Shown: one piece after another, positions 45,070-57,100 of the stretch
How the letters are laid out: each line of letters starts with the position of its first letter
How positions within the stretch are numbered: position 1 is the stretch's first letter
NCBI RefSeq assembly: GCF_032118995.1
Contig: NC_092666.1
Location: 5,158,501 to 5,222,500 of the forward strand
DNA length: 64,000 nt
Origin: Asterias amurensis
Taxonomy: Eukaryota > Echinodermata > Asteroidea > Forcipulatida > Asteriidae
Reading direction: 5' to 3'
Made by a program: the position numbers and the translations under genes
The notes under the pieces: model-generated
Seen by the model: only the letters and a program-made list of their open reading frames with translations
Told to the model about the DNA's origin: nothing
Databases searched by the model: none

Positions 45070-45099
45070 ATTTTTACATGAGGATGAGGATTTTTACAC

Positions 45100-45242
45100 T
45101 TACACACAGATGTGTTTAACAACCTTGTAAACTCAGTACTTGTAAAATCACAGGCATATTACTCGGGTGAGATTGGAACCCACGACCCTTGAAATTCTAG
45201 AGCAGTGTCATACCAACTAAACCACATAGATTGCCCGGTGGC
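45100..45242 (-). mobile_element. tRNA-derived SINE, antisense
   Basis: Partner of 7015-7180. Confidence 0.65.
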
Positions 45243-46064
45243 TACACTAGAGCAGTTCGGATATTATGTTTTAGCAGCGGGTACTGCGAACGATTTATTA
45301 ATGTTAAATTTGCATCGGGGATAAAGAATATTCATTTTGTTTTTTTACCCACACACCGACGTGTGTTACCACTGTACATATGCCTACTCAGTACTCGGTA
45401 CTCATATTTATTAATCCATCCTTCCACCATGGTTAATCTTAAAACGAAATGGTGCATTGCCAACTTCTCATGAAAGCTGTGGAACATCTTAAAGTTTGTC
45501 CCGTTGTTATACAGAGAATCTTACATCATCCATTGATACCAACAACAAGTCAAGAAAATAGTTGACATTCCTAGTTCAATGAAGCATAACCCTATACAGA
45601 AAAGGCGCTAGAAAATTTAGGTCAGGCCGCTATACGCCATAGGATACATGTCAATACCTTACATTATAGTAAATCAGTACTATCGAGAAACGATGTGTAA
45701 AAAAAGAGGAGCCGACTGGGGTTTACACTGACTTGCCATTCGAAATAGCATTATTTCGACTGAAAGCTCCAGTCGATCACAAACGCAACATCAAACGAGG
45801 CTGATGTAAGATTCAAAGAGCTTTGAGCGGGGAGAGGCACAACAGCTTACAATAGCGAGAAAATAGCACCGTTTTCATTTCTGCGGACAGTTTGAAATTC
45901 GGTTGGGAAAACTGATACAAGCAAATCTGGTCGGATAACCATCATCCAACGTCTCGAGAGAGGGGAGAAAAACCAGCATTTCCTCAGAGGACAGACAGAG
46001 AGTTTTAGTATCAGAGGAGGCATCCAAGAAAGAATTGGAGCTAAGAAAGACCGTAGATGCCAAG

Positions 46065-46106
46065 ATGGCTACAGGACACTTTCTGCAAACTGTGATCTTT
46101 TACGAG
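46065..46106 (+). CDS. Candidate first coding exon (14 residues), second copy
   Basis: Same MATGHFLQTVIFYE reading and GAG|GTAATG donor as 7991-8032, with one synonymous difference. If unspliced, the frame here stays open for 55 more codons. The product is unknown and may not exist. Confidence 0.22.
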
Positions 46107-47016
46107 GTAATGAAACTTATAAAAATTATAACCGATATTCTTTGTCAAAACTCAAGTAGTCAAGGCGGCTGCTACCCATGCTTTGGAGTCAGACTGATGT
46201 GTCGGTGTAATTGTTATGTCGCCCGATACAGAACCCTATTTGATGTCTATACGCAAAGCAAAGGCGAATGAAAATTGAGTTTTGTTCGGTGGGAGGACTT
46301 AGCGTTGGCTGCAAGAATGCAACATCGCGGTAATAGTTGCCATACCTATAGACCTGGCGGCCATATACTTTCGTATTATTAAATATAGTGTACGGATTTA
46401 CAGTACAAAGAGTCCTATACAGATCTACCATTCCTAGTTCATTGAAGCATTACCAGGTGTTTTTTTAAAGCAAAGGAGGCGCTAGAAGATTACAGTTCAG
46501 CCCGTTATACGCCAAATAGTCTAGTCTTTAAAGGCCCCCCAAAAATGACTTGACCTGTAGACGAAATTGCAACACCACATCGAAAAAGTAGAAAAAAGCA
46601 AGCAGGTAAAATATGCATTGTTTGTTAAATTTCAAGTTGCCATTTTGCCTCTATTTACATTAATGTATGTATGTATCCCTGGTAGTAGTCAAAGTTATAT
46701 CATTTTTCACTTCAAATTTTGAAATCAATTTTGAAACAACCCAAAACAATGTATCACGTAGAAAAAAAGGAACCACGAAAAATATTCATAACTGCATGAA
46801 TTCAAAATTGTCTGTTTTCGCCTGTTTTTCACTATGTGTATGTGTGTACACGCCCTTATAGTTCCATAGTTCGAGGTATCACAAATGCAAATACATTTTA
46901 ATTGAATTTGTACATTTAGAGTTACGCGCGTATTATGCACTAACAAGTAATGCAATAACGACTGCGTCTTTAAATTATGTTTGATGTCTTGGACTGAGCA
47001 CCCTAGGTTGAAAATG

Positions 47017-47386
47017 TTAAAGGAACACGTTGCCTTGGATCGGTCGAGTTGGTCTTTGAAAAGCGTCCTGTAACCGCTTGTTATGGTTAGAAAGATGTTG
47101 TAAAAGTAGAATACAATGATCTACACAAATATGCCTCAAAATTTAGTGGTTTTCGTTTTACCTCGTCGATAAACACGGTCGGCCATTTATGGGAGTCAAA
47201 ACTTTGACTCCCATAAATAGTCGACCGAGTTAGTTCACGACGTAAAATGAAAACCGTGCAATTTTGAGTGATACTTGTGTGGATCATTATATTCTACTTT
47301 TAAAACATCTTTCTAACCATATGCAAACGGTTTCAAACGCTGTTCATAGACCAACTCGTCCGATCTAAAGCAACGTGTTCCTTTAA
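47017..47386. mobile_element. TTAA foldback MITE, family B
   Basis: Partner of 8929-9298, flanked by TTAA; same central GGGAGTCAAA...TTTGACTCCC palindrome. Confidence 0.88.
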
Positions 47387-47937
47387 TGAGGTTCCAAACT
47401 TTACAAGTTTTTTATCCCTAGCCCTGTCATGGGGGTTCCAGTATAATTTAATTAAATTTGTTTAATTAAGATTACGTGCGTAACAAGCCCCTGCAAATGC
47501 TTGCAATAATGAGTGCACCTTTTTAAGGCCTGACCACACAAGGTCAGTAGATGTTAGGGAGGTTGACAGCCTTACCTAGTGGTGCCCAGTCTAAGGTGTC
47601 CAGCATAATTTAAAGCGCAAGTGACATAATTATTTCAACAACTTTTAGTGCATTGTAATACGTGACGTAATACTTATTAAACTAAGTTCAGTCCCAAAAA
47701 ATACTTAAACCCCCATAACCATGCTAGAGATAATACCCCTCTCTAATATCTTCCGTTCCAGTGGTGACCGGTCCAAGGCGACAGACATAAATTAAAGCAG
47801 TCTCGCATTTCTTGTTAGGCATTAAACGCAAGTAACTTTAATTAAACAAATTTAGTTTCACTTTATTGTCACCTTAGATGCTTTATTTGGTAGGGTTAGT
47901 TTCAAGAGACAATTGCATGCAAATTCGGTGTGACAGT

Positions 47938-48128
47938 GATATCAATAGACCGATCCAGAAGGCACCGCTCACGACGCACGTGTGATCAAGAACACGTGGG
48001 GCTCTCCAATGCTTTTCTGCAGAACTCTGCCGCGCGCGCCAAGATACGCGCACGCATGTCGGACCTTCACTGCTTTGTGATTGGTCAATACGCAATTGGG
48101 CGGAGCTTAGTGAATCGGTCTATTAAAC
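47938..48128. mobile_element. MITE with AATAGACCGATYC ends
   Basis: Partner of 9852-10042. Confidence 0.7.
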
Positions 48129-48370
48129 AACTATCAGGGCGTGTGCACACATAAACTAGTGGAAATAACAGGCGAAAACGGCAATTTGAACTTGTGCAAG
48201 TTTCCAATATTTCTAAACTTGTATACATTTTCGATGCTTTGTATTTTTAAGTTTCAAGAAACGTTTGCATTAAAATTTGAGGTGAAAGTTTTATTAAGGT
48301 ACTACTATCTGGGCCTATGAATGTTCAAATAGAATTGAAAATATTGGCCAAAAGTAGGCGCCCTTTTTTT

Positions 48371-49860
48371 GGCTTGCATCGCTTAGATCCAAGCCACAGA
48401 CACAAAACAAAAACACTAAACTGTAGCCGATGATTTACGCTTTCCGTTGGTGTATAGTATGTGCGAATCAAATAATGTATTGGATATTATATGGGCCTCC
48501 GTGTAGTGTCATTATTTGGAGAAAAACTTACTTTTTTAGCCTTTTTCTCCCTGAGGGCGAGGGGTAGCTTTTTCGCCGCCCGTGTTGCGCAGATTTATGC
48601 GTCAGACACGAAACAATTATAAACGTGTAGCCCTTGAATAGGGCTTTCCTCTGGTGTATAGTATGTGTGGATCAAAAAAAATTCTTCGGGTTCAAAATAA
48701 CCTTTGTACTTTGAATTTCTCTCCAGAATGGCTAATATTGACGTCCGGAAAACACTCTTCGTGCCAACTATTCGGAGTAGGCTTGCTCAAACGTTTTTTT
48801 GAGCACCACAGAGTTGATGGAGGGTCTCCGCAAGTTGATCATCGGATGCGGTATTATTCAAGCCACACACAGGTACCCTGATTATTTCTCTAGCCTACCA
48901 AGTTCAGGAATAATGGTCAAGGTTACAGACTCTGAGCGAACTTGTATGCCAACCATTTTCGGCACCCCGTTGCCTGGCATTTTAAAACTTGCCCAAAATG
49001 GCCGAAAATGGCTCCCTCTTTTGTCGGCTTGCATCGCTTAGATCCAAGCCACAGACACAAACCAAAGACATGAAACTGTAGCCCATGATTAGCGCTTTCC
49101 GTTGGTGTATAGTATGTGCGAATCCAATAATGTCTTGGATATGATATGGGCCTCCGTGTAGTGTCATTATTTGAAGAAGATTTTTCTTTTTAAACCTTTT
49201 TCTCCCTTAGGGTTAGGGGTAGCTTTTTCGCCACCCTTGTTGCGCAGATTTATGCCACAGACACGAAACAATTATAAACGTGTATTGCTTGAATAGGGCT
49301 TTCCTCTGGTGTATAGTATGTGTGGATCAAAACATTTCTTGGGGTTCAAACTAACCTTTGTACTTTGAATATCTGTCCAGAATGGCTAATATTGACGTCC
49401 GGAAAACACTCTTCGTGCCAACCATTCGGAGTAGGCTTGCTAAAACGTTTTTTTGATGACCACAGAGTTGATGCAGGGTCTCCGCAAGTTGATCATCGGA
49501 TGCGGTATTATTCAAGCCACACACAGGTACCCTGATTATTTCTCTAGCCTACCAAGTTCATGAATAATGGTCAAGTTCACAGACTCTGAGGGAACTTGTA
49601 TGCCAACCATGATTAGCGCTTTCCGTTGGTGTATAGTATTTGTGAATCCAATAATGTCTTGGATATGACACGGGTCTCCGTGTAATGTCATTTTTTGAAC
49701 AGAAACTTACTTGTTTAGGCTTTTTCTCCCCTGGGGTGAAGGGTAAAGCTTTTCGGACGCCCTTGTTTCGCAGATTATGCCAAAGACACGAATTAAACAT
49801 AAACGTGTAGCCCTTGATTTAGGGCTTTCCTATTGGTGTATAGTATGTGTGGATCAGAAG
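48371..49860 (+). repeat. ~655 bp tandem repeat, about 2.3 units
   Basis: GGCTTGCATCGCTTAGATCC at 48371 and 49026, and TACGCTTTCCGTTGGTG-type sequence at about 48433, 49090 and 49614. The last unit has an internal deletion of about 130 bp. The array continues past the end of homology with the left copy. Confidence 0.8.
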
Positions 49861-50585
49861 ATTTGTGGGGGTTCAAAATAACCTTTGTACAAATCAGAGG
49901 ATGAACGAAAATTTGTTTCACATCATGTCGATGTTAATAGCCATTTTAGGGGTGACGTTTTGTAACAAAACTCCCGCCTGGTCCCATTCATACACGTTGG
50001 CCGCTGCAATAAGCCAACGGAAAATTTCGGTAAAAATGTTTAAGCATTTTATGTAAAACTAACCAGTTTAGAATTGAAAATGCTCTTACAATAAGTACTG
50101 TTATGTTTTCAGTGCTGTTAAAGAGAGAATTTCAGCGGTATTCATGTTACCTTTTTCTTATTTAATATTGTCATCACCTATTTTTGAAATGGAGTGTACC
50201 CAAAACGCGCTAGCCAATGATTGCGGCATACCCCTTCCGCCCCCTAAACTAACACCGTATCGACACAGGTATAGACCGTTCTTTTGTTGATAAACAAACC
50301 GCCTTGGTTGGCATGGTCGGCCGAATGTTAGTAAAACACTAAAATCGTAAAAACAGATGTTTTAACAAACTTCAAAATTTTCTGCAAATTTTCAATTAAA
50401 TAAAATACCTCTCATAATAAGTTATTTTGTTTTAAACAAAATCAACAAATTTTGTAACATTGTTACCAAAAATAACGATCTCTTCTTGATTTGCACTTAT
50501 GGCTTTCCATAGTTTTCCAATCTGGGTTGGCAAAAACTCGGGCTCTGACGTTGCCAAAAAAAGGTCTATCTCTATAAAAAAAAAA
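49861..50585. other. Unassigned sequence
   Basis: No gene or repeat recognised. It lies between the duplication and the RBM42 upstream region. Confidence 0.35.
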
Positions 50586-51061
50586 AAAATGACTCCCATA
50601 AATGGCCGACCGTGAGGAGAGAGGGAGTCGACTGACTGAACGACGTTTTCTTCCAGAGCTGGTTCCAACCAGTGATTTATCTATTCACGACGTAATAACT
50701 TGCTTGGTGTTGCACCGTGGACTGCTAGTGTAGCTGTAGGTAGATGCGTGCTGGAAAATTGCAAAAAGTGTACTCAAATCGTGTGTGTAAAAATTTCCAG
50801 CCACCAAGACCCATTTGCAGAGACTTTCTCGCACCTTCTAGCATACACAAAATGCGACGCGAGCGGGCGCGCTTTATACCGCATAGAACGTAGTGAATAT
50901 CAACCTGAACGCAGCGAACTGTGTGACTGTTTGCTTAGTACAACCTCGTGTTCACAACTTGCAAGATACGCTTGTTCCCCCCGTTCTGTCTGTGCTAGTT
51001 CATTGACCGCTGTTGTGTGCGTGATCAACGGGGACGAGTGAGTGCTTAGCAAGACGTCAAG
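50586..51061 (+). promoter_or_regulatory. RBM42 upstream region
   Basis: Immediately upstream of the RBM42 start codon. It contains a fragment of the family B MITE centre (ACTCCCATAAATGGCCGACC at about 50591) and a moderately CG-rich stretch with GCGAGCGGGCGCGC at 50859. No TATA box is convincing, as expected for a housekeeping-type promoter. The transcription start is not determinable from sequence alone. Confidence 0.4.
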
Positions 51062-51144
51062 ATGGCGGCGCCCGTAAACGTAGGTTTGGCGGCGGAGGGA
51101 GGCGAAATGTCTGAAATGAAAATGATGGAAGAAGAGATGAGCAG
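51062..51144 (+). CDS. RBM42: RBM42 exon 1
   Basis: The start ATG in AAGATGGCG is a strong Kozak context. It encodes MAAPVNVGLAAEGGEMSEMK and then an acidic stretch ending EEEMS. Donor AGCAG|GTAACG, phase 2. An in-frame upstream start is not apparent. Confidence 0.9.
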
Positions 51145-54100
51145 GTAACGTGATACAGGAAGCTTTGTTTGGTTTAACAGTTTATGCTTGCTATATGTAG
51201 TATGTAATGTTGTATGAATTTTGGATAAATCGATTTTCCTTAGTTAATTAAATTACATTTTGATTAACAATCATTATGATTATTATCAATTTCTTCGGTT
51301 TGTTGAACGCAGACGCACACTGCACACACTGACATAGTTGCGATAACGTAACCCTCCTGCCGACGGCGAAATATTTTAGTCAACAGATTTGCTCATTTTT
51401 TAACCACGTCTTTAAAAAATAATGACACAAATTCTATGAACACGAACATAATCCTCAATCAATGTCTAATGAATAAGATTCAAAAACACAATTGAGAAAA
51501 TATTTTGAAAAAAAAGGACAAAAACTTACCAGATTCCGGGAGCGAAACAGTCACAAATTTCCCAGGTTCTATTTTTGAACCTGTCGCTGGTTACCATGCG
51601 CAGCGCCAAGCGCTGAACGCAACCGCAGGTACCAGCCGACCGAGCCGCAGCCGAGTTTGACTGAACCATTCTGCAAAAGGGGTGTTACAAGGGGTGCTGC
51701 AGTGCGGCAGTGCTTTAAGTGAGTGAACAGCGGGCATAGTAAACGGACAACGCACACGCACTGCCGCGCTGCCTTATAACACCCCTTTTACAGAATGCTT
51801 TAGTCTAACAGCAATGAACATCGGGAAGTCACAAAATGGCGAGGCGACAGGTTCAAAATAGAACCTGGGACTGTTTCGCTCCGGGATCTGGTAAGTTTTT
51901 GTACTTTAGTTCAAAATACTTTCTCAATAGATATTGAGGATTAAGGTCGTGTTCTTAGAATTTAAGTCATGATTTTCGAAAGGGGAAAAAATTGAGCAAA
52001 TCTGTTGACTAGCTGTTAAAATTGTACGTGTTTGACCATTTCGCCGTTTTTCGATTGAAGCGACTCGTAACCCTCCGGCTCCGCCGTCGGGAGGAGGGTT
52101 ACGTTATCGCAACTAACACTGACACAGTAGCGTAAGCGAGTCTGTCATATTAATAATAATAATAATAAAAATAACAGGTATTTAGAAACGCTCCCCATAG
52201 AAAACTATATCACAGCGCTTACAAAAACTGAAAAATAAAAGCACATAAATATTAATAATATTAATAGGCAGTTTCATCAAGTTGATTTCACGTGTACCAA
52301 AACACACACACACACAGCCCCGAAAAAAAAGAAGGAAATATATTAAATCATAACTCACATTTTGTACAACTCACAACTATGAGACTTGACAGCAGGCAGG
52401 AGCATTCTCTCCTCGTACTTACATTTCAAAAATATTCGAAATCTGATGAATAGTTTCGGAGATATTGTAAAAAAAGAGAGAGCAACGACAAAAAACAGAG
52501 GCTTGGCCTGGCGTGCAGCGCCCATTCGTTTGTGCATGATGTCGCCTTTGAACCCCGTGGACAACGGATTTCGGAAATCTTCGGAAAGCGCCGAAGAAGC
52601 CCGAAGACGTTTTTTTGCGATGCGGGAGCACATGTTTACACAAAATGAGATAACGATTACATCACCGTGTAGCTGATAAAATTCCGCACATCGTACAGCT
52701 AGTCGCATATCTTTTACCATAAAAACCTATTTTTGTCGGCGTTTTCCATTTTTTTAATCAAGATTTCTTCCAGAGACAATCATCAAAATTGAATGCGACT
52801 TTGTCAGTGCTAATTCCCATACTTTTAAGTTTAACTTGTGAAAAATTGGTGTAATTTGATTATGTTTTCTTCCGCCGAAAGGTTTTGTTAGACCATTTCT
52901 TGCAAAGTTGGCAGCATGCTGTGCATGTGTGTGTTCACGATGCAGACCGAACGACAGACGTGCATCCATAGACATTGTGTACTCGGAGTTTATACACGGG
53001 CTGGATGTACTTGCAACTACCATTTGAGAACATCTTGCAACACGCGTACCCACGCAAGGTTGTCCATGATGGGTACCAGTTAATCACAATTTCAGTTCCA
53101 TTCGAGGTTGGGCGTCCGCCTATTCCACTGGTATTGTGCTTGTTCACTGGTACTCGTACATGTTTGTGCACGTGGGCCATGTTACGTAAATCACGCATCA
53201 TGTGCATAAATCTCCGCTCTGCACAGTCAAGTGTGACAGCTCATTGTTTACGTCCGGCCGTCGCAACAAAATCTCCGCTGCACATAGTTAAGTGACAGTT
53301 CATTGTTTACGTCTGTCCATCGCAACAAAAATGGATGCATACTCTTACTTCCCATAAATCAATAAAATTAAATACATTTTTATTTAAAAAAAACTTGATG
53401 TTTTTGGTTAAAGGAAAGCAAAAGAAATGGTTCATTAAAATAGCCTTCAAACATCAATTGTCTCATGATTATTTTATGGCCTTGATGCCCTTTTTGAAAT
53501 TTTAAGTTGGCCTTGGTGCCCTACCTCATGGCCTTGGTGCCCTTTCAAAATTTGAAAAATTTAAGTCCAAAGTGGCCTTGCCCTAACAATCGGGAAATTT
53601 GAGGCCTGGTATATTTTCAAAGATAATGGAGTTTACTCTTTCTTTCGAGATAATGTGAGAAACCAAAGTACATGATGTAGAATTTTGTCAGCTTTCCAAT
53701 AGTACTGTTTTGAAATAAATCACATAAATAAAAATGTAATTTTTGCCCAGTTTTTTGTACACATGAAATACCGACATATTATGTCGATGTTTCTCCTGAA
53801 AACGCTTTCAAATGGCATATTTAAAAGTCATTACAGTACTGTCTTTGACAGAAATCTATTTGTTAAATTAGACTGTGAACTGGGTGTCTATGCACTTTTT
53901 TGGTATTATTAACTATCGCAAACAAGCGCACAGCAATTTTTTAGAGAAGGTTCTTCAAGAAAAACCATCAAAATCGGGTCGATGGTTAAACGCATCGCGG
54001 CACTGCGCATTCTGACACATAGTCTTGGTTCCAAGACCATTGGTGTTGCGCTGTGTACAAGCTTGTAATGAATGAACGTACCTGACGCTCTGTTTCTCTG

Positions 54101-57100
54101 ATTTCCGGATCCCACCAAGACTATCCGACACACCGTGTCTGCGTAAATTGCCATTTCAATGGTCGTGTCCCCTGACTTAAAAATGGCATATCAGCAAGTG
54201 TTGCTGCGTGAGTGTAGACACCAGTCTGTGATTCTTGTGAAAGATTGCGCAATTCTCTGACACACAAAAAATAGACCGAATAAGAAACACCTTGGGACGA
54301 CGTCCGCCTGGGGATTTATTGGGTTTAATTCAGAGAGAGTTCAAATAAAATATGTTCCGATGGCCTTTTTTTTAGCTTCTTTCCATTGTTGGAGGTTACA
54401 TACATGTACTAAACTTAACTTTTATTAATATTTTTTGTTTAATAGGATAGACAAACAAATAAACAAACAAAAATATAAAACAGTTTTTCATGCAGAATTT
54501 TAAGGGATATTTGGCAATATTTATTTTAACTTTTCAAAATGAAAAAATGGGCTTTTTGCGTCATAATAAACAGAGAAGTAAACAAAATTGCTCTAATGAA
54601 TTGATACTTATTTTAATAAAGTATGGGTAACTATGTTAAAAAAAAAAATTACCACTCAAATTCCGTATTTCTTTATTAGCATTTTTTGTTTATGGACATA
54701 AAATGCCAATTTCAGTTGCCATGGTGGCGGTTAATTGTGCAGCAAAAAAGAGATATATTCATGCTACATGTGTTTTAATTTGTTTACCTTTTTTGAATAT
54801 ATAATTAGGCTTTAAAATATGTAAACAAGACACAATTATCACCTATTTTCCCATTGGTGTGAATACCGAGATCAATTTTGTCAAATTTATTATGTCTGGT
54901 ATGCTCTTATTAATAAATCAGGAGCAGTTTCCACACTCTTTTAATCAGTAAGAAATTGACAGACTCAAAACGTCCCTCTGCCGTGTTTAAAGGAGCATAG
55001 CCTCCCCATTATATAAGCTATTGAAATAAAATAAACACGATTGGTTTGCTCTTGCCATCCTCTTTCCACTGGTATAAAACTTGTTTGGGGGTGGGGGGGG
55101 GGGGTGTGGAGCGCGAATACAAATCAACAGCTACATGTACAATGTATTTCATGTGAATTAAGCTTGGGTATTTAAGCTTACCTTCTTACACTGCTCGAAA
55201 CAGTCATAGATTAGGCCCAATTAGAATTAGTGCTAATTCGCCTATAAATGCTGTGGCAAAGGGACTTTTTAAACTAAGTTTTGAATAATACATTGGTTTA
55301 CGTTATAAAGCCTTACATGTTATAATGATTACATCTTGCCTACACAGTTCACTTTAAACTCATTCGAGTCCATTTACATGTACAAGTATTTAAGAGTTCA
55401 AGCATTGTGGTGAACGACCATGTGCCTTTTAAAGTTATCTGTTATTGCGCAGGCTTAAAAATATTTGTAACAACAATGACTCATTCATGTAAAGACGATC
55501 TTGCTTTAATACATGTAGGCCTAAACCTCATTCGTTAGTAGTCATTATGTATCTCCAATGTCATGCTGTTATGGCATTCTTCAGAGTACTAACTTTATTT
55601 ATAATAGTCACTGATGCAGAAATAACTGTGAAGTATAAACATGGTGAAGGGAAAAGTATAGCCTGTTCCAGGCTTGTACATGTATGTATGCTTCATTTAT
55701 AAAAGAGCAAAGGCTATCAAGGCATTTTTTCTTAATAGTTAAGGACACCCGTAGAGGAAATTGAACATTTCTGTATGAGGCAATCGCCTTCAATGCCTCC
55801 GTGAAGTATCCGGCCTGCAGCCGATTTCACAAAATGCTTGGATTAATCCTATCTCGAGTTAGGACCAGTAACCCGTCCAATCTTACATGTAGGATGGGTT
55901 CAATGGGTCCTAACATCTTCATAACTAGTTCTAAGAACTACGATTAATCCTAAGTTAGGGAGAGTGTGGTGAAATCGACGGCTGTTTTTTTATTAAAAAG
56001 TTGCAAATCGCCTTCAATGTCTCCGTGAATTTCAGGCCTGCTTTTTAAAACAAAATTTTAACTTTTTGAATGTAGGTTTGAACAGGAGATCCTAACCAGA
56101 AGAGATGAGAATGCAAAGAGTCGTAGTTTCAACGCAGTGCAACCATCAGACACTGCTCCACCCACTGCCCTCGTCCCCCCTGGGATCCCTCAAGCTCTGT
56201 CTGTCCTCGGCACTCCGGATCCAAGCTTGATGAATCTCTACTTCCCACCACCCCCTCCTGAAGCTACACCCCTCCCCCACCATCAATCAGTCCAGCCAGA
56301 ACCACCAGGCTCGTATGACCCGATCCCAACTAAAGAGATGGGATTCTCTGCACCTGTACCTACCCCTGTTGCACCCAGTCAGGCGACTTCATCTAACCCA
56401 GTGATGGCGCCTCATGGGGCGTATCAGGCGCCCGGCTCTGAAAACCCAACGTTAGGTCAGAGTGAGCCCTCACCATTACAGTTGGCTGCCCAACAGTTTG
56501 CTGCAGAGTCTCAACAAATGCATGGTGAGTCGAACAATCAATACTTCTCTCAACAAATTACCAGCGGAAGTTATTTGGATACTGGTTTCTTGAATGTGAT
56601 GATCTTGGTACTCTGCTCAGATCGTTCTGACAATCCCTTTTTTTTTTAAAGATGGTCTGGGGGTTCTTGACCATGAATATCAGGGTTAGTCGAACAATCA
56701 GTACTTCTCACAACAAATTTCTTGAATGTGATGATCTCGGTACTCTCGGTCAGCTGCTCAGATCGATCTGACAATCCCTTTCTATTTTTAAGGTGGTCGG
56801 GGGGTTCTTGACCATGAGTGTCAGGGTTATCCTGTTTCCTAGAATTTGTGTTTATGTATCTTTTATTGTAAATAAATGAAAAAATAAATAAATTATACAG
56901 GATTGGTAGAGCTGATGAAATAGTCGCAGACAGTTTTCATAGTTTTTTTTCGGAGGGGCGGGGGGCGTCCTTGAAAGCTCCAAAACTAAAGAAGATAAAA
57001 AGATTTCTCAAAATTACATCAAATATATACATGTAATAAATAGGGTAGATGGCCTTAGCTTTAGATCAAAACCGGACCTTCTTCAGAGGCAACCATGTAG

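Larger units (their letters stand above)
46570..48370. repeat. Long diverged inverted repeat with enclosed MITEs
   Basis: Partner of 8415-10300. Arms at about 46570-46862 and 48130-48370 contain GTGTGTACACGCCCTTATAG and CTATCAGGGCGTGTGCACAC. The left arm is shortened next to an ~80 bp deletion. Confidence 0.5.
38747..49304 (+). repeat. Segmental duplication, right copy
   Basis: Direct repeat of 1-11168. Differences from the left copy include loss of 46 bp near 38960, about 410 bp missing near 44665, about 78 bp extra at 46118-46195, about 80 bp missing near 46868, and an extra ~655 bp unit at the right end. Identity steps down after about 43090. The left border may lie further left than 38747 because the partner copy is cut by the window edge. 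Confidence 0.95.

Noticed and set aside
56525..56646. Extension of RBM42 exon 2 to the in-frame stop
   Set aside because: A strong donor CATG|GTGAGT is in phase with exon 3, and the extension is duplicated intron sequence.
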